Shown: piece after piece, positions 14,195 through 26,680 of the stretch | Layout of the letters: each line of letters starts with the position of its first letter | How positions within the stretch are numbered: position 1 is the first letter of the stretch | DNA from: Vicugna pacos | Lineage: Eukaryota > Chordata > Mammalia > Artiodactyla > Camelidae | Direction of reading: 5' to 3' | Length of the DNA: 64,000 nt | Assembly (NCBI RefSeq): GCF_048564905.1 | Contig: NC_132992.1 | Location: forward strand, 95,989,001 to 96,053,000 | Notes under the pieces: generated by a model | Told to the model about the DNA's origin: nothing | Databases searched by the model: none | What the model saw: the letters and a program-made list of their open reading frames with translations, nothing else | Translations under genes and position numbers: made by a program

Positions 14195-17100
14195 GTCATC
14201 TCACTACATAGCAAGTCAGGGCCTTGCTGGCCTCAGAGGGGGCCAGGCCCCTGAGCAGCAGTGAGTGTCTGTGGTTTGCTGGTGTTGGTAGCATTTGGAA
14301 ACATCATGTTTATTGTGTGAGTTTTCAGGGTAAACACTTAGAACTTGAATTTTTTTTACGTGTGCTTACGGATTCTGTGATGTCGGTGTCAGAGTTCCTC
14401 TCACGGTGGTGATGTACGCAGCCCCCAGATGGGTACCGAATTGTGGTCTGTGCAGGGACACATGTTAGGTGAGAGTTTGTCCAGCATTTTCACCTGTGCT
14501 CCTCGTCTTGGATATAAGTGATGCAGAGTCAGCATCAAGCAAGTTTTGGACAAGACCCCCTTTGGTGATGAGTTCATGATGATTTTGACAGTTACTGTGT
14601 TGACCAATAATCTGTAAGCAGAGTTCATGAGGAATGTTTTCAACAGTCTCTGCATTTCAATGCATTTCTATCAATAATAACATTCAAGAAAATGTCTTTA
14701 CTTGAGATTGGGCTGTAATGAATACTTTTTATATACTTTGTAATTTTATTTTTATGCAAGTTTCAAACTACACAATGTGCTATAAATCTCACCTCAATGT
14801 TGCACATTGAAATCTACACATAGTGGGATAGAAAGTTTATGTGATATGAGAAATGTGACCAAGCCTCACCCTACCTGAGTTTGACGTCTCCAGGTGGCAT
14901 GAGAGCTGGAGAAGGTTCAACTGGAATTCATGGATGAACTGCAATATCCCAGGTGTTAAACTTCAGAGTGTGAACTGCCAGGTGTGAAGACTGAGGGCCA
15001 TTCCCACCCCTTTCAGGCTCATCATTTCAAACTGCTTCTTGCACCACAACCACTCCCCACCCAGCTGTGCTGTCCTCTGACCGCAGACCTGCAGCACCTG
15101 AAGGATTCTTGTCTAGACTCATCCATACAGGCGAGGGTCTTAGCTGCCAGAAGTAGGGAAGCACGACTAGGGGAAAGGTGGATGATGAAACAGGCACTGA
15201 GACCTCAGCCACAGGGAAGATCTGTCAGGAGCCAAGAAACACTAGGGATGTGGGTTCAGAATCCAAGGCTTCATCCTGACTTTGCAGCACTGTCCTCAGA
15301 AGGGCTGGGCTGCACCGAGGTTCACACGCTTCTGAGAATATTAATGTCAGAATCCTGGGTATAGATTCCACTGATGATGGGGAAGACATTGATTTGAATA
15401 AATAATCCTATTAGACCTTTCTTTATAGAATTGGGTGATTTTGATAAATAAAATTAGCTGATATTGTTCCAATTCAGAAGGATGATGGAAGTCCAGATAT
15501 CCATCATCACACAAGTAACCAGGGCTCCCGTCTGTGTGCAGGGACACACACAGACACACATGCACACACAGGTGCACATGCACATATGCAGAGACCCACA
15601 CTCTTCTATCATATCTGCTTCCAAACCCTCCTCTGTCCAAGTTATTGTCTTACACACACACAAGACATAATCCTGGGACAGGAAACTGCTGGCATCTGAG
15701 GAAACATGGAGGACCCGTATTGTCCAGTAATGAGTGAGCGACTCTGTTTTCTTGGATCCCATGACAAGGGCTGCAATGCAGGGCTTAACAGTACCTCAGA
15801 TGCCATCAGCACACGGCCCTTCACTGAGCTCTGGGTTTAGCCCTTGTTTCCACTTTACAGCATGTGTGAAGGCTCCACGAGCACCTGCACACTGTGTTTC
15901 CAGTGAACAAGAGCTTTAATTTCACCCAGTCAGATACGTAGCATTGGAAGAGTTCATTTCATGGTGAGTTGATGCTAAAAATTCTAAAATGTGGCAGTTT
16001 TTTTGTAGTTGGGGCTCCAGTTTTTAGTCCCATCAGCAGAATGTTGCTTTATTCCTGTATCCTCTTTATATTACAAAATTATCACATTTTTATCCTTTAT
16101 TCTTCAGACATGGGGAGGGGTCTGGATAATAGTCTCATCTGCATGTAGCTCCTTGTTCAGAACATCTCAACATTCTGGGAACAACATAACTGCTCTCTGG
16201 ATTCTCAGATTAGCCACTGTCTGATCTCTGCTCCATCTCCAGGCTTAAATATAAAAACCTGCATAATCCAGATCTGGTGTGGAGTTTCCTTCCAATGAGT
16301 GTCTCTAATACGTGAAGTCATTTTTTGTCATCCACATGATTCACTTTTATTTCACCATGAAGTTGAACTCATAAACCCAGCATTGCCTGAGTAGGGTATC
16401 CTGGCTTCTGAAACAAAAATGATCCAATCTCCCAAAGTGGGAAAAATAACAATAATTCTGAGTACAGAGAAACCTCAGTTAAATAGAGTTTGGTGACAGC
16501 ACGGTGGGCTCTCATGTCCTACCAGGATAGACGAGTCCAGCTGTGTGAAGAAGAAAGATGCCCTGTTCCCTCCTGGCAAGGACTCAGGCAGTGAGGGGTG
16601 GTCACAGCTCAGCCAGTGAGAAGCCCTGGGTGCCTTGTTCACTACAGCCCCTCCTCCAACATCCATTCCCATCTGCAAAATAGTTCTCATCCCCGTGTAT
16701 ACTAGGCCGTGCAGGTGGCTCACTGTGATTCCAGGCCCGGAACGCAAATCATAGTTGATCCTAGATTACAACACTTCTTTTTGCTGGAGAAATAACTGGC
16801 CATCTCTTTGTGTCAGGTCAACGTTTTCACGGCCCTTTGGAATCAGACAACACCCCGTATGAATGTGAGGCTGCTGACCAAACAGGTGTGGGACCCACAC
16901 TGGGCCCATGGCTGTGCTCTGTGTTTCTCAACTACCCTGGAGTTTGAGTCTAAATCATTCTCCTGGATCCCAGCTTCTACATCTGTGCAGTAAGAAGCTC
17001 TGCAGGCTTTGTCTGAGAACTACTTTTAGGTTTATCCTTCTGACATAAGGCCTTATATTTATACAATTAAGTATCTGGCATTCAGTTTGATTTTGAAACC

Positions 17101-19570
17101 AAAATGTTCCAGCTGGAAGTGGCTGCCATTCCTCCCACTCCTTGGGAATAGGGGCTGATCTACTGGGCCTGTGCTGAGCAGCCTTCAGCCTGGCTCCTTC
17201 ATAGCCAGACTGATCCCTTAGACCTGACTGGTGTTAGCCCTGCTGGCTATTTGCACTATTTGAGCAGTTTGACCCTTTAGGCTGCTTGGAAATTATTCCT
17301 TTATTCTCCAGAAATCACCTTGAGAAATGGGGTCCAAGTTATCTAAGTGCTTTGAGGTCACTTCTGCAGTAGGAACCACAGCTGAGTTTTTGTTTTAAAC
17401 CCAGGGACCTCCCTTGTGGATATTTGTAGTGAAATGGACAGACCTGGGGAAAGGCGATTCATGCTTCCATTAAATGTACATGCCAATTGTCATTATGGGG
17501 GACTTTAGAAAACCTCAAACTTACTTTTCTTAAAACCAAGTTGGTGAAATATGACAAATCTTCAAAATTTAATGGAAAACCTATTTCCCTCATTATTCTG
17601 TGCCTTAGACACTTGTTTAGGGACCTTAAGTAACATGTTCTAAAACGTGATCATAAGATTAATGAGGCAAACAGGGATTAAGGAAAGACAACTGGGCCTA
17701 TGAAGCCTCGGGCTCCCCTTCCCTGGCCTGTGTGTCTCAGGCTTCCCTCCAGCACCAATGCCTCCCTCCCCTTTTACTCCTGCACCTCCCCTGTACCCTC
17801 AGGTCTTCCACAGTCAGTGTCTCCACAAACTTCCCACTTCCTCTGAAATTCTCCCCATATTCTACTCCTCCAACTTGTCAGGTCTTGTTATCTTAAACTT
17901 CATCCTTATGAGGACCCAGAGGACCATCTCCTCATTTCTTTTTTTTTGTTTTTTTCTGGACTAAAGCTGAATTGTTGTCAAAGATTTTCCAAACCAACGT
18001 TCCTCACAGAGTAATTTAATGTGGCCACTCAGAGTCTTCAGCCCGGCTTCTCTGACTTACATCATACTGGTCCTGCAGTTGTTGAAGTCACACCTAGCAC
18101 TTTTGTAAACCGCTTACTGGGAGAATCCTAAAAGGTGTTTAGAATTTGAGCCAGGAGAAGAGTCCATGAACTTGTTATATAAAAATTCTCTAGCAGCAAC
18201 TAGGCAAATTCATTGGGCAATTCCTGAGACTTTCTCAACACTTTCATTTGGAATAAAAATTCAGGTTTCCCATGAAAATCTGTTGAATCTGTTCATGTTT
18301 ATTTCAATCAACTGCAAATCATTTTAAAAGAAAATTACAGTTTTGCTTCATATGTTCATTCCACCTGGGCCACTTTTAAAGCTAGTTTACAAACAAGCTG
18401 ACACAGGACATTTCAATTGTAGGGCAGAGGTGCAGGATGGAATGGGAAACCGTGTCCACCTCTTATTTTCTTAACGTGGCAAACCATCTCTGTCACAGTG
18501 TAGGTGAGACACCTAGAAGGACACATGCTGATTCTTAAACTTCATTTACAGTGAATGAAGGCTGCAGAAAAAACCCAAACCCCTCCTGGTTCTGCTATTA
18601 TTGCCAAGATTCAGGACTTTGAAAAAGAGGCTCTTGTAACTGCATGCACTTCGGGCACCGTCCGCCCTCTGAGCAGCCCTCCCAACGTCCTCCTGGTCCC
18701 CAGTGGCTCTGAGGGAACACACGGAGTCTCCCCAGTCCCTTCTCTCAACAGAAGTTCCTCCCGGTTGATGATGAGGTTCCTTCCGTCCTAACGGTCAAGG
18801 AGCCACACTCTCCCTGCTCAGCGGAACGGCTGAGAGCAACCCAGCCTCAGGGAACTAGAACAGTTCCCACGTGGGGACCTGTGACGAGCCTCTACAGGTC
18901 TGCGCCCTGAGCCTCCCCTCGTATTTAGGCCCTTTGAGAGATGCACACAGTTCATTCATTCATTCCTCCACCTTTGTCCATTTCATGGTTAAGACTGTTC
19001 AGTGAAATATTACGGGAGAATTAGTGTATCTGCAAAGAGAGAAGTCATTCTAGAGCTTGATGGAAGACATTAAATTAAGTGAACTGAAAGCACTTTTATT
19101 CATTCTGTCTCTGATGGTACTAAAGCAAGTTCTGGAGGAATTGATTTTTTCTCCCATTGAATCAGCTATCACCTTCCATGTTGACAAAGCCTCACGCTGG
19201 TGTTTGCAAAATTCACAGTGCACCTTCCTTCAAGGTTCAAATATATTCTTGGAAACATGTTCCCGGGATTAATCAATATCCTACAAGTGAAGAAATCCTT
19301 CAAGCCATAGAGCCCAAAAAGAAGGTTGCAAGGCTCAAGGCGTCATGATTCCTTGAATTTGTCCCTGTGGTTCCTCGGTTTCCTGAGGAGACAACCTCGG
19401 GGCCACGGGTGCAGCCGCGTCAGGCCCTCGGGGCAGGAAACTGCACAGTAAACGCAGCAGCACTGTGTTGTCGCTAACCCTCACACAAGGCTAACAGCCA
19501 CCCCGTGTTCCTGAATTCCTTACTGCAATTGATTATTGTACTGCATTCTTTATCATGCCAGTTGCTAGAG

Positions 19571-19580
19571 CTGGCCAGTC
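19571..19580. repeat. LINE-1 target-site duplication, left copy
   Basis: ctggccagtc, identical to 26671-26680 at the other end of the LINE-1. Confidence 0.88.
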
Positions 19581-19917
19581 CCTCCCCCTTTTTTTAAACA
19601 TTTTTTATTGATTTATAATCATTTTACAATGTTGTGTCAAATTCCAGTGTTCAGCATAATTTTCAGTCATTCATGGACCTATACACACTCATTGTCACAT
19701 TTTTTTCCTCTGTGATTTATCATAACATTTTGTGTATATTTCCCTGTGCTATACAGTGTAATCTTGTTTATCTATTCTACAATTTTGAAATCCCAGTCTA
19801 TCCCTTCCCACCCTCCATCCCCCTGGTAACCACAAGTCTGTATTCTCTGTCCATGAGTCTATTTCTGTCCTGTATTTATGCTTTGTTTTTGTTTGTTTGT
19901 TTGTTTGTTTTTGTTTT

Positions 19918-22900
19918 TTAGATTCCACATATGAGCGATCTCATATGGTATTTTTCTTTCTCTTTCTGGCTTACTTCACTTAGAATGACATTCTCTAGCA
20001 GCATCCATGTGGCTGCAAATGGCATTATGTTGTTGGTTTTTATGGCTGAGTAGTATTCCATTGTATAAATATACCACTTCTTCTTTATCCAGTCACCTGT
20101 TGATGGACATTTAGGTTGTTTCCATGTTTTGGCTATTGTAAATAGTGCTGCTATGAACATTGGGGTGCAGGTGTCATCCTGAGGTAGATTTCCTTCTGGA
20201 TACAAGCCCACGAGTGGGATTCCTGGGTCATATGGTAAGTCTATTCCTAGTCTTTTGAGGAATCGCCACACCGTTTTCCATAGTGGCTGCACCAAACTGC
20301 ATTCCCACCAGCAGTGTAGGAGGGTTCCCCTTTCTCCACAGCCTCTCCAGCATTTGTCATTTGTGGATTTTTGAATGACGGCCATTCTGACTGGTGTGAG
20401 GTGATACCTCATTGTAGTTTTGATTTGCATTTCTCTGATAATTAGTGATATTGAACATTTTTTCATGTGCCTTTTGATCATTTGTATGTCTTCCTTGGAG
20501 AATTGCTTGTTTAGGTCTTCTGCCCATTTTTGGATTGGGTTGTTTATTTTTTTCTTATTGAGTTGTATGAGCTGCTTATATAGTTTGGAGATCAAGCCCT
20601 TGTCAGTTTCACTTGCAAAAATTTTCTCCCATTCCGTAGGTTTTCTTCTTGTTTTATCTCTGGTTTCCTTTGCTCTGCAGAAGCTTGTAAGTTTTGTTAG
20701 GTCCCATTTGTTTATTCTTGCTTTTATTTCTTCTTGTAGAAAATTTTTGAAATGTATGTCAGATAATGTTTTGCCTATGTTTTCCTCCAGGAGGTTTATT
20801 GTATCTTGTCTTATGTTTAAGTCTTTAATCCATTTTGAGTTGATATTTGTATATGGTGTAAGGGAGTGTTCTAGCTTCACTGCTTTACATGCTGCTGTCC
20901 AGTTTTCCCAACACCATTTGCTGAAGACACTGTCTTTATTCCATTGTATATTCTTGCCTCCTTTGTCGAAGATGAGTTGACCAAAAGTTTGTGGGTTCAT
21001 TTCTGGGCTCTCTATTCTGTTCCATTGGTCTATATGTCTGTTTTGGTACCAATACCATGCTGTCTTGATGACCGTAGCTCTATAGTATTGTCTGAAGTCT
21101 GGGAGAGTTATTCCTCCAGCCTTTTTCTTTGCCTTCAGTAATGCTTTGGCAATTCTAAGTCTTTGATTGTTCCATATAGATTTTATTATGATTTGTTCTA
21201 GTTCTGTGAAATATGTCCTGGGTAATTGGATAGGGATTGCATTAAATCTGTATATTGCCTTGGGCAGTGTGACCATTTTAACAATATTGATTCTTCCAAT
21301 CCAGGAGCATGGAATATCTTTCCATTTTTTAAAGTCTTCTTTAATTTCCTTCATCAATGGTTTATAGTTTTCTGTGTATAATTCTTTCACCTCCTTGGTT
21401 AGATTTATTCCCAGATATTTTATTACTTTGGGTGCTATTTTAAAGGGGATTGTTTCTTTACTTTCTTTTTCTGTTGATTTATCATTAGTGTAAAGAAAGG
21501 CAACTGATTTTTGAACATTAATTTTGTAACCTGCTACCTTGCTGAATTCTTCGATCAGCTCTAGTAGCTTTTTTGTGGACCTGTTAGGGTTTTCTATATA
21601 TAGTAACATGTCATCAGCATATAATGACACTTTTACCTCTTCTTTTCCAATTTGGATCCCTTTTATTTCTTTCTCTTGCCTAACTGCTGTGGCTAGGACT
21701 TCCAAGACTATGTTGAATAGGAGGGGTGATAGTGGGCATCCTTGTCTTGTCCCAGATTTTAGTGGGAAGCTTTTGAGTTTTTCACCGTTGAGAACTATGC
21801 TGGCTATAGGTTTGTCATATATAGCTTTTATTATGTTGAGATATGTTCCCTCTATACCCACTTTGGCGAGAGTTTTTATCATAAATGGGTGTTGAATTTT
21901 ATCAAATGCTTTTTCTGCATCGATTGAGATGATCATGTGGTTTTTGTCCTTTCTCTTGTTGATGTGATGTATTACATTGATTGCTTTGCGTATGTTGAAC
22001 CAGCCTTGTGTCCCTGGGATAAACCCCACTTGGTCATGATGTATAATCTTTTTTATGTGTTGTTGGATTCTATTTGCTAAAATTTTGGTGAGGATTTTGG
22101 CGTCTATGTTCATCAGTGATATCTGCCTATAATTCTCTTTTTTTGTAGTGTCTTTGCCTGGTTTTGTTATCAGGGTGATCGTGGCTTCATAGAAAGAGTT
22201 TGGGAGTATTCCCTCCTTTTCAATCGTCTGGAAGAGTTTGAGAAGGACTGGTATGAGTTCTTCTTTGTATGTTTGGTAGAATTCCCCGGTGAAGCCGTCC
22301 GGTCCTGGACTTTTATTTGTAGGGAGGTTTTTAATTGCTATTTCTATTTCCTTTCTAGTGATCGGGTTGTTCAGGTGTTCAGTTTCTTCTTGATTCAGTT
22401 TTGGTGGACAGTATGTTTCCAGAAACTTGTCCATCTCCTCTAGGTTATCCAGTTTTGTTCCATATAGTTTTTCATAATATTCTCGTATGATATTCTGTAT
22501 TTCTATTTTGTTTGTCATAATTTCTCCATTTTCCTTTCTTATTTTGCTAATTTGTGCTCTCTCTTTTTTCTTTTTTGTGAGTTTGGCCAGAGGTTTGTCG
22601 ATTTTATTTACTTTTTCAAAAAACCAACTTTTGGTTTGGTTGATTTTTTCTATGGTCTTGTTAATCTCTATTGTATTTAATTCCTCTCTGATCTTTATTA
22701 TTTCCTTCCTTCTGCTGCTTTTTGGGGCTTTTTGTTCTTCTTTTTCTAATTGATTTAGGTGGTGGGTTAACTTGTTTATTTGAGATTGTTCTTCTTTTTT
22801 GAGAAAGGCCTGTATCGCTATAAACTTCCCTCTTAGCACTGCCTTTGCTGTGTCCCATAGGTTTTGAGTGGTTGTGCTTTCATTATCATTTGTCTCAAGG

Positions 22901-23714
22901 TATTTTTTAATTTCAGCTTTGATTTCCTCATTGATCCATTGATTTTCAATAACATATTGTTTAATCTCCATGCTTTCCTTTTTTTCTCTTTGTTTCTCTG
23001 TTGTTGATTTCCAGTTTCATGGCATTGTGGTCAGTAAAGATGCTTGTGAAAATTTCTATCTTCTTAAAATTGTTGAGGTTTCTTTTGTTCCCAAGCACAT
23101 GATCGATCCTGGAAAATGTTCCATGTGCACTTGAAAAGAATGTGTATCCTATTTTTGGGGGGGTGTAATGCTCTAAAAATATTCACGAAATCTACTTTTT
23201 CTATTGTAGTATTTAATTTTTCTGTTGCCTTGTTTATTTTCTATCTGGAAGATCTGTCTAGTGATGTTAATGCAGTGTTAAAATCTCCAACTATGATTGT
23301 ATTCCCATCAATATCCCCCTTTATCTCTGTCAGTAATTCTTGTATGTACTTAGGTGCTCCTCTATTGGGTGCATATATATTAACGAGTGTAATATCTTCA
23401 TCTTGTATTACTGCTTTAATGATTATAAAATGTCCTTCTTTATCTTTCTTTATGGCCTTTGTTTTAAAGTCTATTTTGTCTGAAATCAGTACTGCAACAC
23501 CTGCTTTTTTGATTTTTCCATTTGCATGGAATATCCTTTTCCATCCTTTCACTCTCAATCTATATGTGTCCTTCTCCCTAAAGTGGGTCTCTTGTATGCA
23601 GCATATTGAAGGTTCTTGCTGTATTATCCAGTCTGCCACTCTATGTCTTTTGACCGGAGCATTTAGTCCATTAACATTTGTAGTAATTAATGATAGATGT
23701 GTGTTTATTGCCAT
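19918..23714 (-). pseudogene. LINE-1 ORF2 (endonuclease/reverse transcriptase), broken
   Basis: ORF2p nicks target DNA and reverse-transcribes L1 RNA. The endonuclease start is open from 23714 (LITTNVNGLNAP, CCIQETHF, YAPNRG, VGDFNTAL) to an in-frame TAG at 23241-23243, where related L1s have a glutamine codon. The next ~270 bp is frame-broken: endonuclease residues such as SRIDH are still readable in another frame, and an A7 run near 22980 holds a one-base shift. From 22971 to 19918 a 1017-residue open frame covers the linker, reverse transcriptase ([10 protein letters not shown] catalytic box, [14 protein letters not shown]) and Cys-rich C-terminus ([18 protein letters not shown]). The reverse transcriptase half is intact; a complete ORF2 protein is not encoded. 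Confidence 0.95.
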
Positions 23715-24209
23715 TTAGAACTTATCTTTGCAGTTGAATTGGTATATCCTCTTTGTTCCTTTCTTCTTCCTTTTGTGGTTTGGTAATTTTCCTTTGTATT
23801 ATCATGGATTTTATTTAATTTTTGTGACTCCCTTGTAAATTTTTGACTTGTGGTTACCGTTTTTTGTAAATCTATTAACCCATTACTATAACTGTTTTTA
23901 TTAAACTGATCTCAAACCTATCCAACTGTTAAAAAAATTTTAAAAAGGAAGACAAAAGTATTCTATATTTCCCTGCCTCCCCCACTCAGTGATTTGTATG
24001 TTTTCTTTATTTGTAATTCATGAGTTATCACCTTTCCAGTTGTGAGTTTCTCATTTTTGTAGCATCCTGCTGCTTTTGTGTTTAGAATAGCCCTTTCAAC
24101 ATTTCTTTTAGAGTGGGTTTAGTTTTGCTAAACTCCTGCAGCTTTTTTTTTTTGTCTGTGAAGCTCTTTATTTCTCCTTCTATCCTAAAAGAAAGCCTTG
24201 CTGGATAAA

Positions 24210-24986
24210 TTATCCTAGGCTGCATCTTTTTTTACTCAGGGCTTTGAATATATCTTGCCACTCCCTTCTGGTCTGTAGTGTTTGTGTAGAGAAATCAGCT
24301 GAGAGCCTTATGGGGGTTCCCTTGTAGTTCACTCTTTGCTTTTCTCTTGCTGCCTTTAGAATCATTTCTTTATCCTTGACTCTGGTCATCTTGATTATGA
24401 TATGTCTTGGTGTGGGTCTATTTGGATTCTTCCTGTTTGTGACCCTCTGTGCTTCCTGTACTTGGATATCTGATTCCTTCTTTAAGTTTGGGAAGTTTTC
24501 AGTCATGATTTCTTCAAAAACCTTTTCAATCCCCTTTGATCCTCCTTCCACTTCTGGTACCCCTATTATGCGAAGTTTGGGATGCTTTATATTATCCCAT
24601 AGGTCCTTTGTGCTATTTTGATTATTTTTTATTTGCTTATCTTGTAGTTCTTCTGAATGGGTGCTTTCTGTTGCCCTGTCTTCTAGATCACTAATTCGTT
24701 CCTCTGCTTTAACTAGTCGGCTTTGCACAGCTATTAGATCATTCCTCATCTCTGTCAATGAGTTTTCCCATTTTGCTTGGCTCCTCTTTATAGCTTCAAT
24801 TTCATTTTTGACATATGTTATATCTCTAAACACTATCTCTTTTAGTTCCTTCAGCAGTTTGATCACTCCTGTTTTGAAATCTTGATCTAGTAGGCTATCG
24901 ATGTCTATTTCATTGATCTTTCTTTCAGGGGATTCCTCTTGTTCTTTTAATTGGGAAAGGTTTCTCTGCTTCTTCATCTTGCTCAT
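24210..24986 (-). pseudogene. LINE-1 ORF1 (RNA-binding chaperone), truncated
   Basis: 258 residues of the L1 ORF1 protein, which trimerises and coats L1 RNA. An N-terminal charged segment is followed by a coiled-coil region with heptad-like spacing (about residues 30-120), then the RRM-like core (LRIIGVPE, HIIIKMTRVKDKE) and the start of the C-terminal domain (RLSADFSTQTLQTRREW). The frame ends early with KKRCSLG. The expected continuation (QPRIIYPARLSF) is visible just downstream in another frame, so a frameshift in the A-run near 24222-24229 removes roughly the last 70-80 residues of a usual ~330-residue protein. Confidence 0.92.
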
Positions 24987-26670
24987 ACCTCTCTGGCACT
25001 GTGGTTTATGGAGTATCAGTTGTCTATTTTGGATCTTAAGGATTTTATCTATCTAATGCCTATTTAGGAATAGAACTTAGGGAAGAAAAGAAAAAAATAA
25101 GAGAGTGAGAGAAAGATTTTTAAAAGACGGGAGAAAGAGGGATTTAAAACAGTGTATAATGAATAATAGAAGAGCGAGTTGAAGCAGAGTATTAATCGGG
25201 TTGAGACGTCCTTTTAAAACCTTTAAAAAAGGGGGGGGGTGGGGAGAAGAATAGATGTATTTGAAACCTGTGTCTAATCAGTAACAGGACCTCAAAACCC
25301 AAGAGAAATAGAAATGAATTAAGAAGTAAAAATTAAGAGAGTAATAGAAAATAGAACAATTAAAAACAGATTTAAAAAAATAAAGGGGGGTTGTCGGTGT
25401 TCTCCTGGAGTCTGTGTGCTTTTAATGTGAAGTCCTTCTGTCTTCGTCATGTTTTGGAAGCTCAGCTTCTTTTCATAGGCCCTCCGTTGGCGCCCTCTTC
25501 TGTGCTGCTCCCAGCACCTGTCGGCAAGCAGATCGCGCCTCCTCCTAACACGGGGTCAGGTGCAGCTCTCCTCTGCTGTGGGCGGGCGGGTCACTGCCCC
25601 TCCAGACCCCACAGTCAGATGTTGCAGACTGGCCAGGCAGGAGGGGGGGCCGTTCCCCCTCCCAGCACCTCGGTCAGGGGCTGTGTTCCTGCCCGAAAGG
25701 CGGGGGGGGGGCGCTCTACCTATACATGCGCCGCCGGTAGCTCCGCTGCTCTGTGTGGCTGCGCGTCCTGCCCTGGTCGGTGCTCTGCCCTGGTCGGCGC
25801 TCCGCAGGCGGGCTCATGGAAGACCGAGGAACAGCCTCGTCCCTGCTCCGAGTCAAAACCCGGCTCATTGTTTGTCTTTGTGGAGCAAGTTCTCTGAGGG
25901 ACCAGGATGGAAGGATCCTATCTGCCCCGGGCTGTAGGCCCGTCTCAGTCTGGCCTTTGAGGCTGCTAAGCCTTTCGGTGCAGATGCAGGTTTCACCCCC
26001 GCCCCCGCCTGGGTACTCCGCGCAGGAGGATATGGCGGCTGTGCCTGAGCCCCGCCTCTCTTCCCCTGAAAAGTTTCCGTGGGTTTTCAGAGATGGGGGT
26101 ATGCACCCTTCCCCCGAGAGCACATCAACCTTGCTGTTTTGTGGAGGGCCCAGGTTGTTCTGTCCTGTACACCCACAGCCAAGGCGCCCAGTCCCTTGCA
26201 GTCCCCCGGGGCTGCCTCCATGCAGCCGACCCGTCCTCCGCCCGGCTTGTGCAGCCTGGCCCTGCCCGCTGCTGCTGGCTCGCGTCTCAGGCTGGATGTC
26301 GGGGGGATGTTCTGTGCCCGTTTAACTTAGTTCTGTCAGACAAGGGCTGCTCTGTGCAGATCCGAGCCTCGGAGGCTCCCCCTCCGTCCCGCTGGCCTCT
26401 CAGTTGGGGAGGGGAGACCCAGCGAGCGAGCACCAGTCCTCCATTGCCGCTCCCTCCCCGCAGGACCCGTCCCGGGCTGCTTTGCCTTTTGTTCTTTCTG
26501 TTTCCCTTTTCTCCTACCAGATTTTTGGCGTGTTTATCTTTTGAAGAGGGCGATGTTCTGTCAGAGTTCCGCAGGTGCTCTGGTTGGCTGAGTGGTCTGT
26601 AGATGTGGGTCTTGGTGTATTTGTGGGAGAGGGTGACTTACAAGCGTCCTTCTACTCCGCCATCTTCTCC
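24987..26670 (-). promoter_or_regulatory. LINE-1 5' UTR with CpG-rich promoter
   Basis: About 1.7 kb upstream of ORF1. The ORF1-proximal 400 bp is A-rich (as read on the minus strand, T-rich); 25.45-26.67 kb is very GC- and CpG-rich compared with the rest of the window. L1 5' UTRs contain the internal sense promoter and often an antisense promoter; neither is demonstrated here. Several 100-190 residue open frames here are by-products of the GC-rich composition. Confidence 0.85.
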
Positions 26671-26680
26671 CTGGCCAGTC
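26671..26680. repeat. LINE-1 target-site duplication, right copy
   Basis: ctggccagtc directly after the L1 5' end; the pre-insertion site would have contained one copy. Confidence 0.88.

Larger units (their letters stand above)
19581..26670 (-). mobile_element. L1: Full-length LINE-1, minus strand
   Basis: Complete 7.09-kb LINE-1. The 5' end at 26670 reads GGAGAAGATGGCGGAGTAGAAGG on the minus strand region (first 20 bases typical of artiodactyl L1 starts). Then come a ~1.7-kb CpG-rich 5' UTR, ORF1, ORF2, a ~340-bp 3' UTR and an A-run at 19588-19595. The 10-bp sequence ctggccagtc flanks it on both sides (19571-19580 and 26671-26680) as a target-site duplication. It interrupts the ERV1 fossil of unit B; units A and C are uninterrupted at the matching place (~9.0 and ~42.27 kb). 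Both ORFs are broken by only a few changes, so it is fairly young but not expected to move by itself. Confidence 0.96.

Noticed and set aside
20420-23718. Plus-strand frames of 80-200 codons
   Set aside because: Antisense shadows of LINE-1 ORF2.
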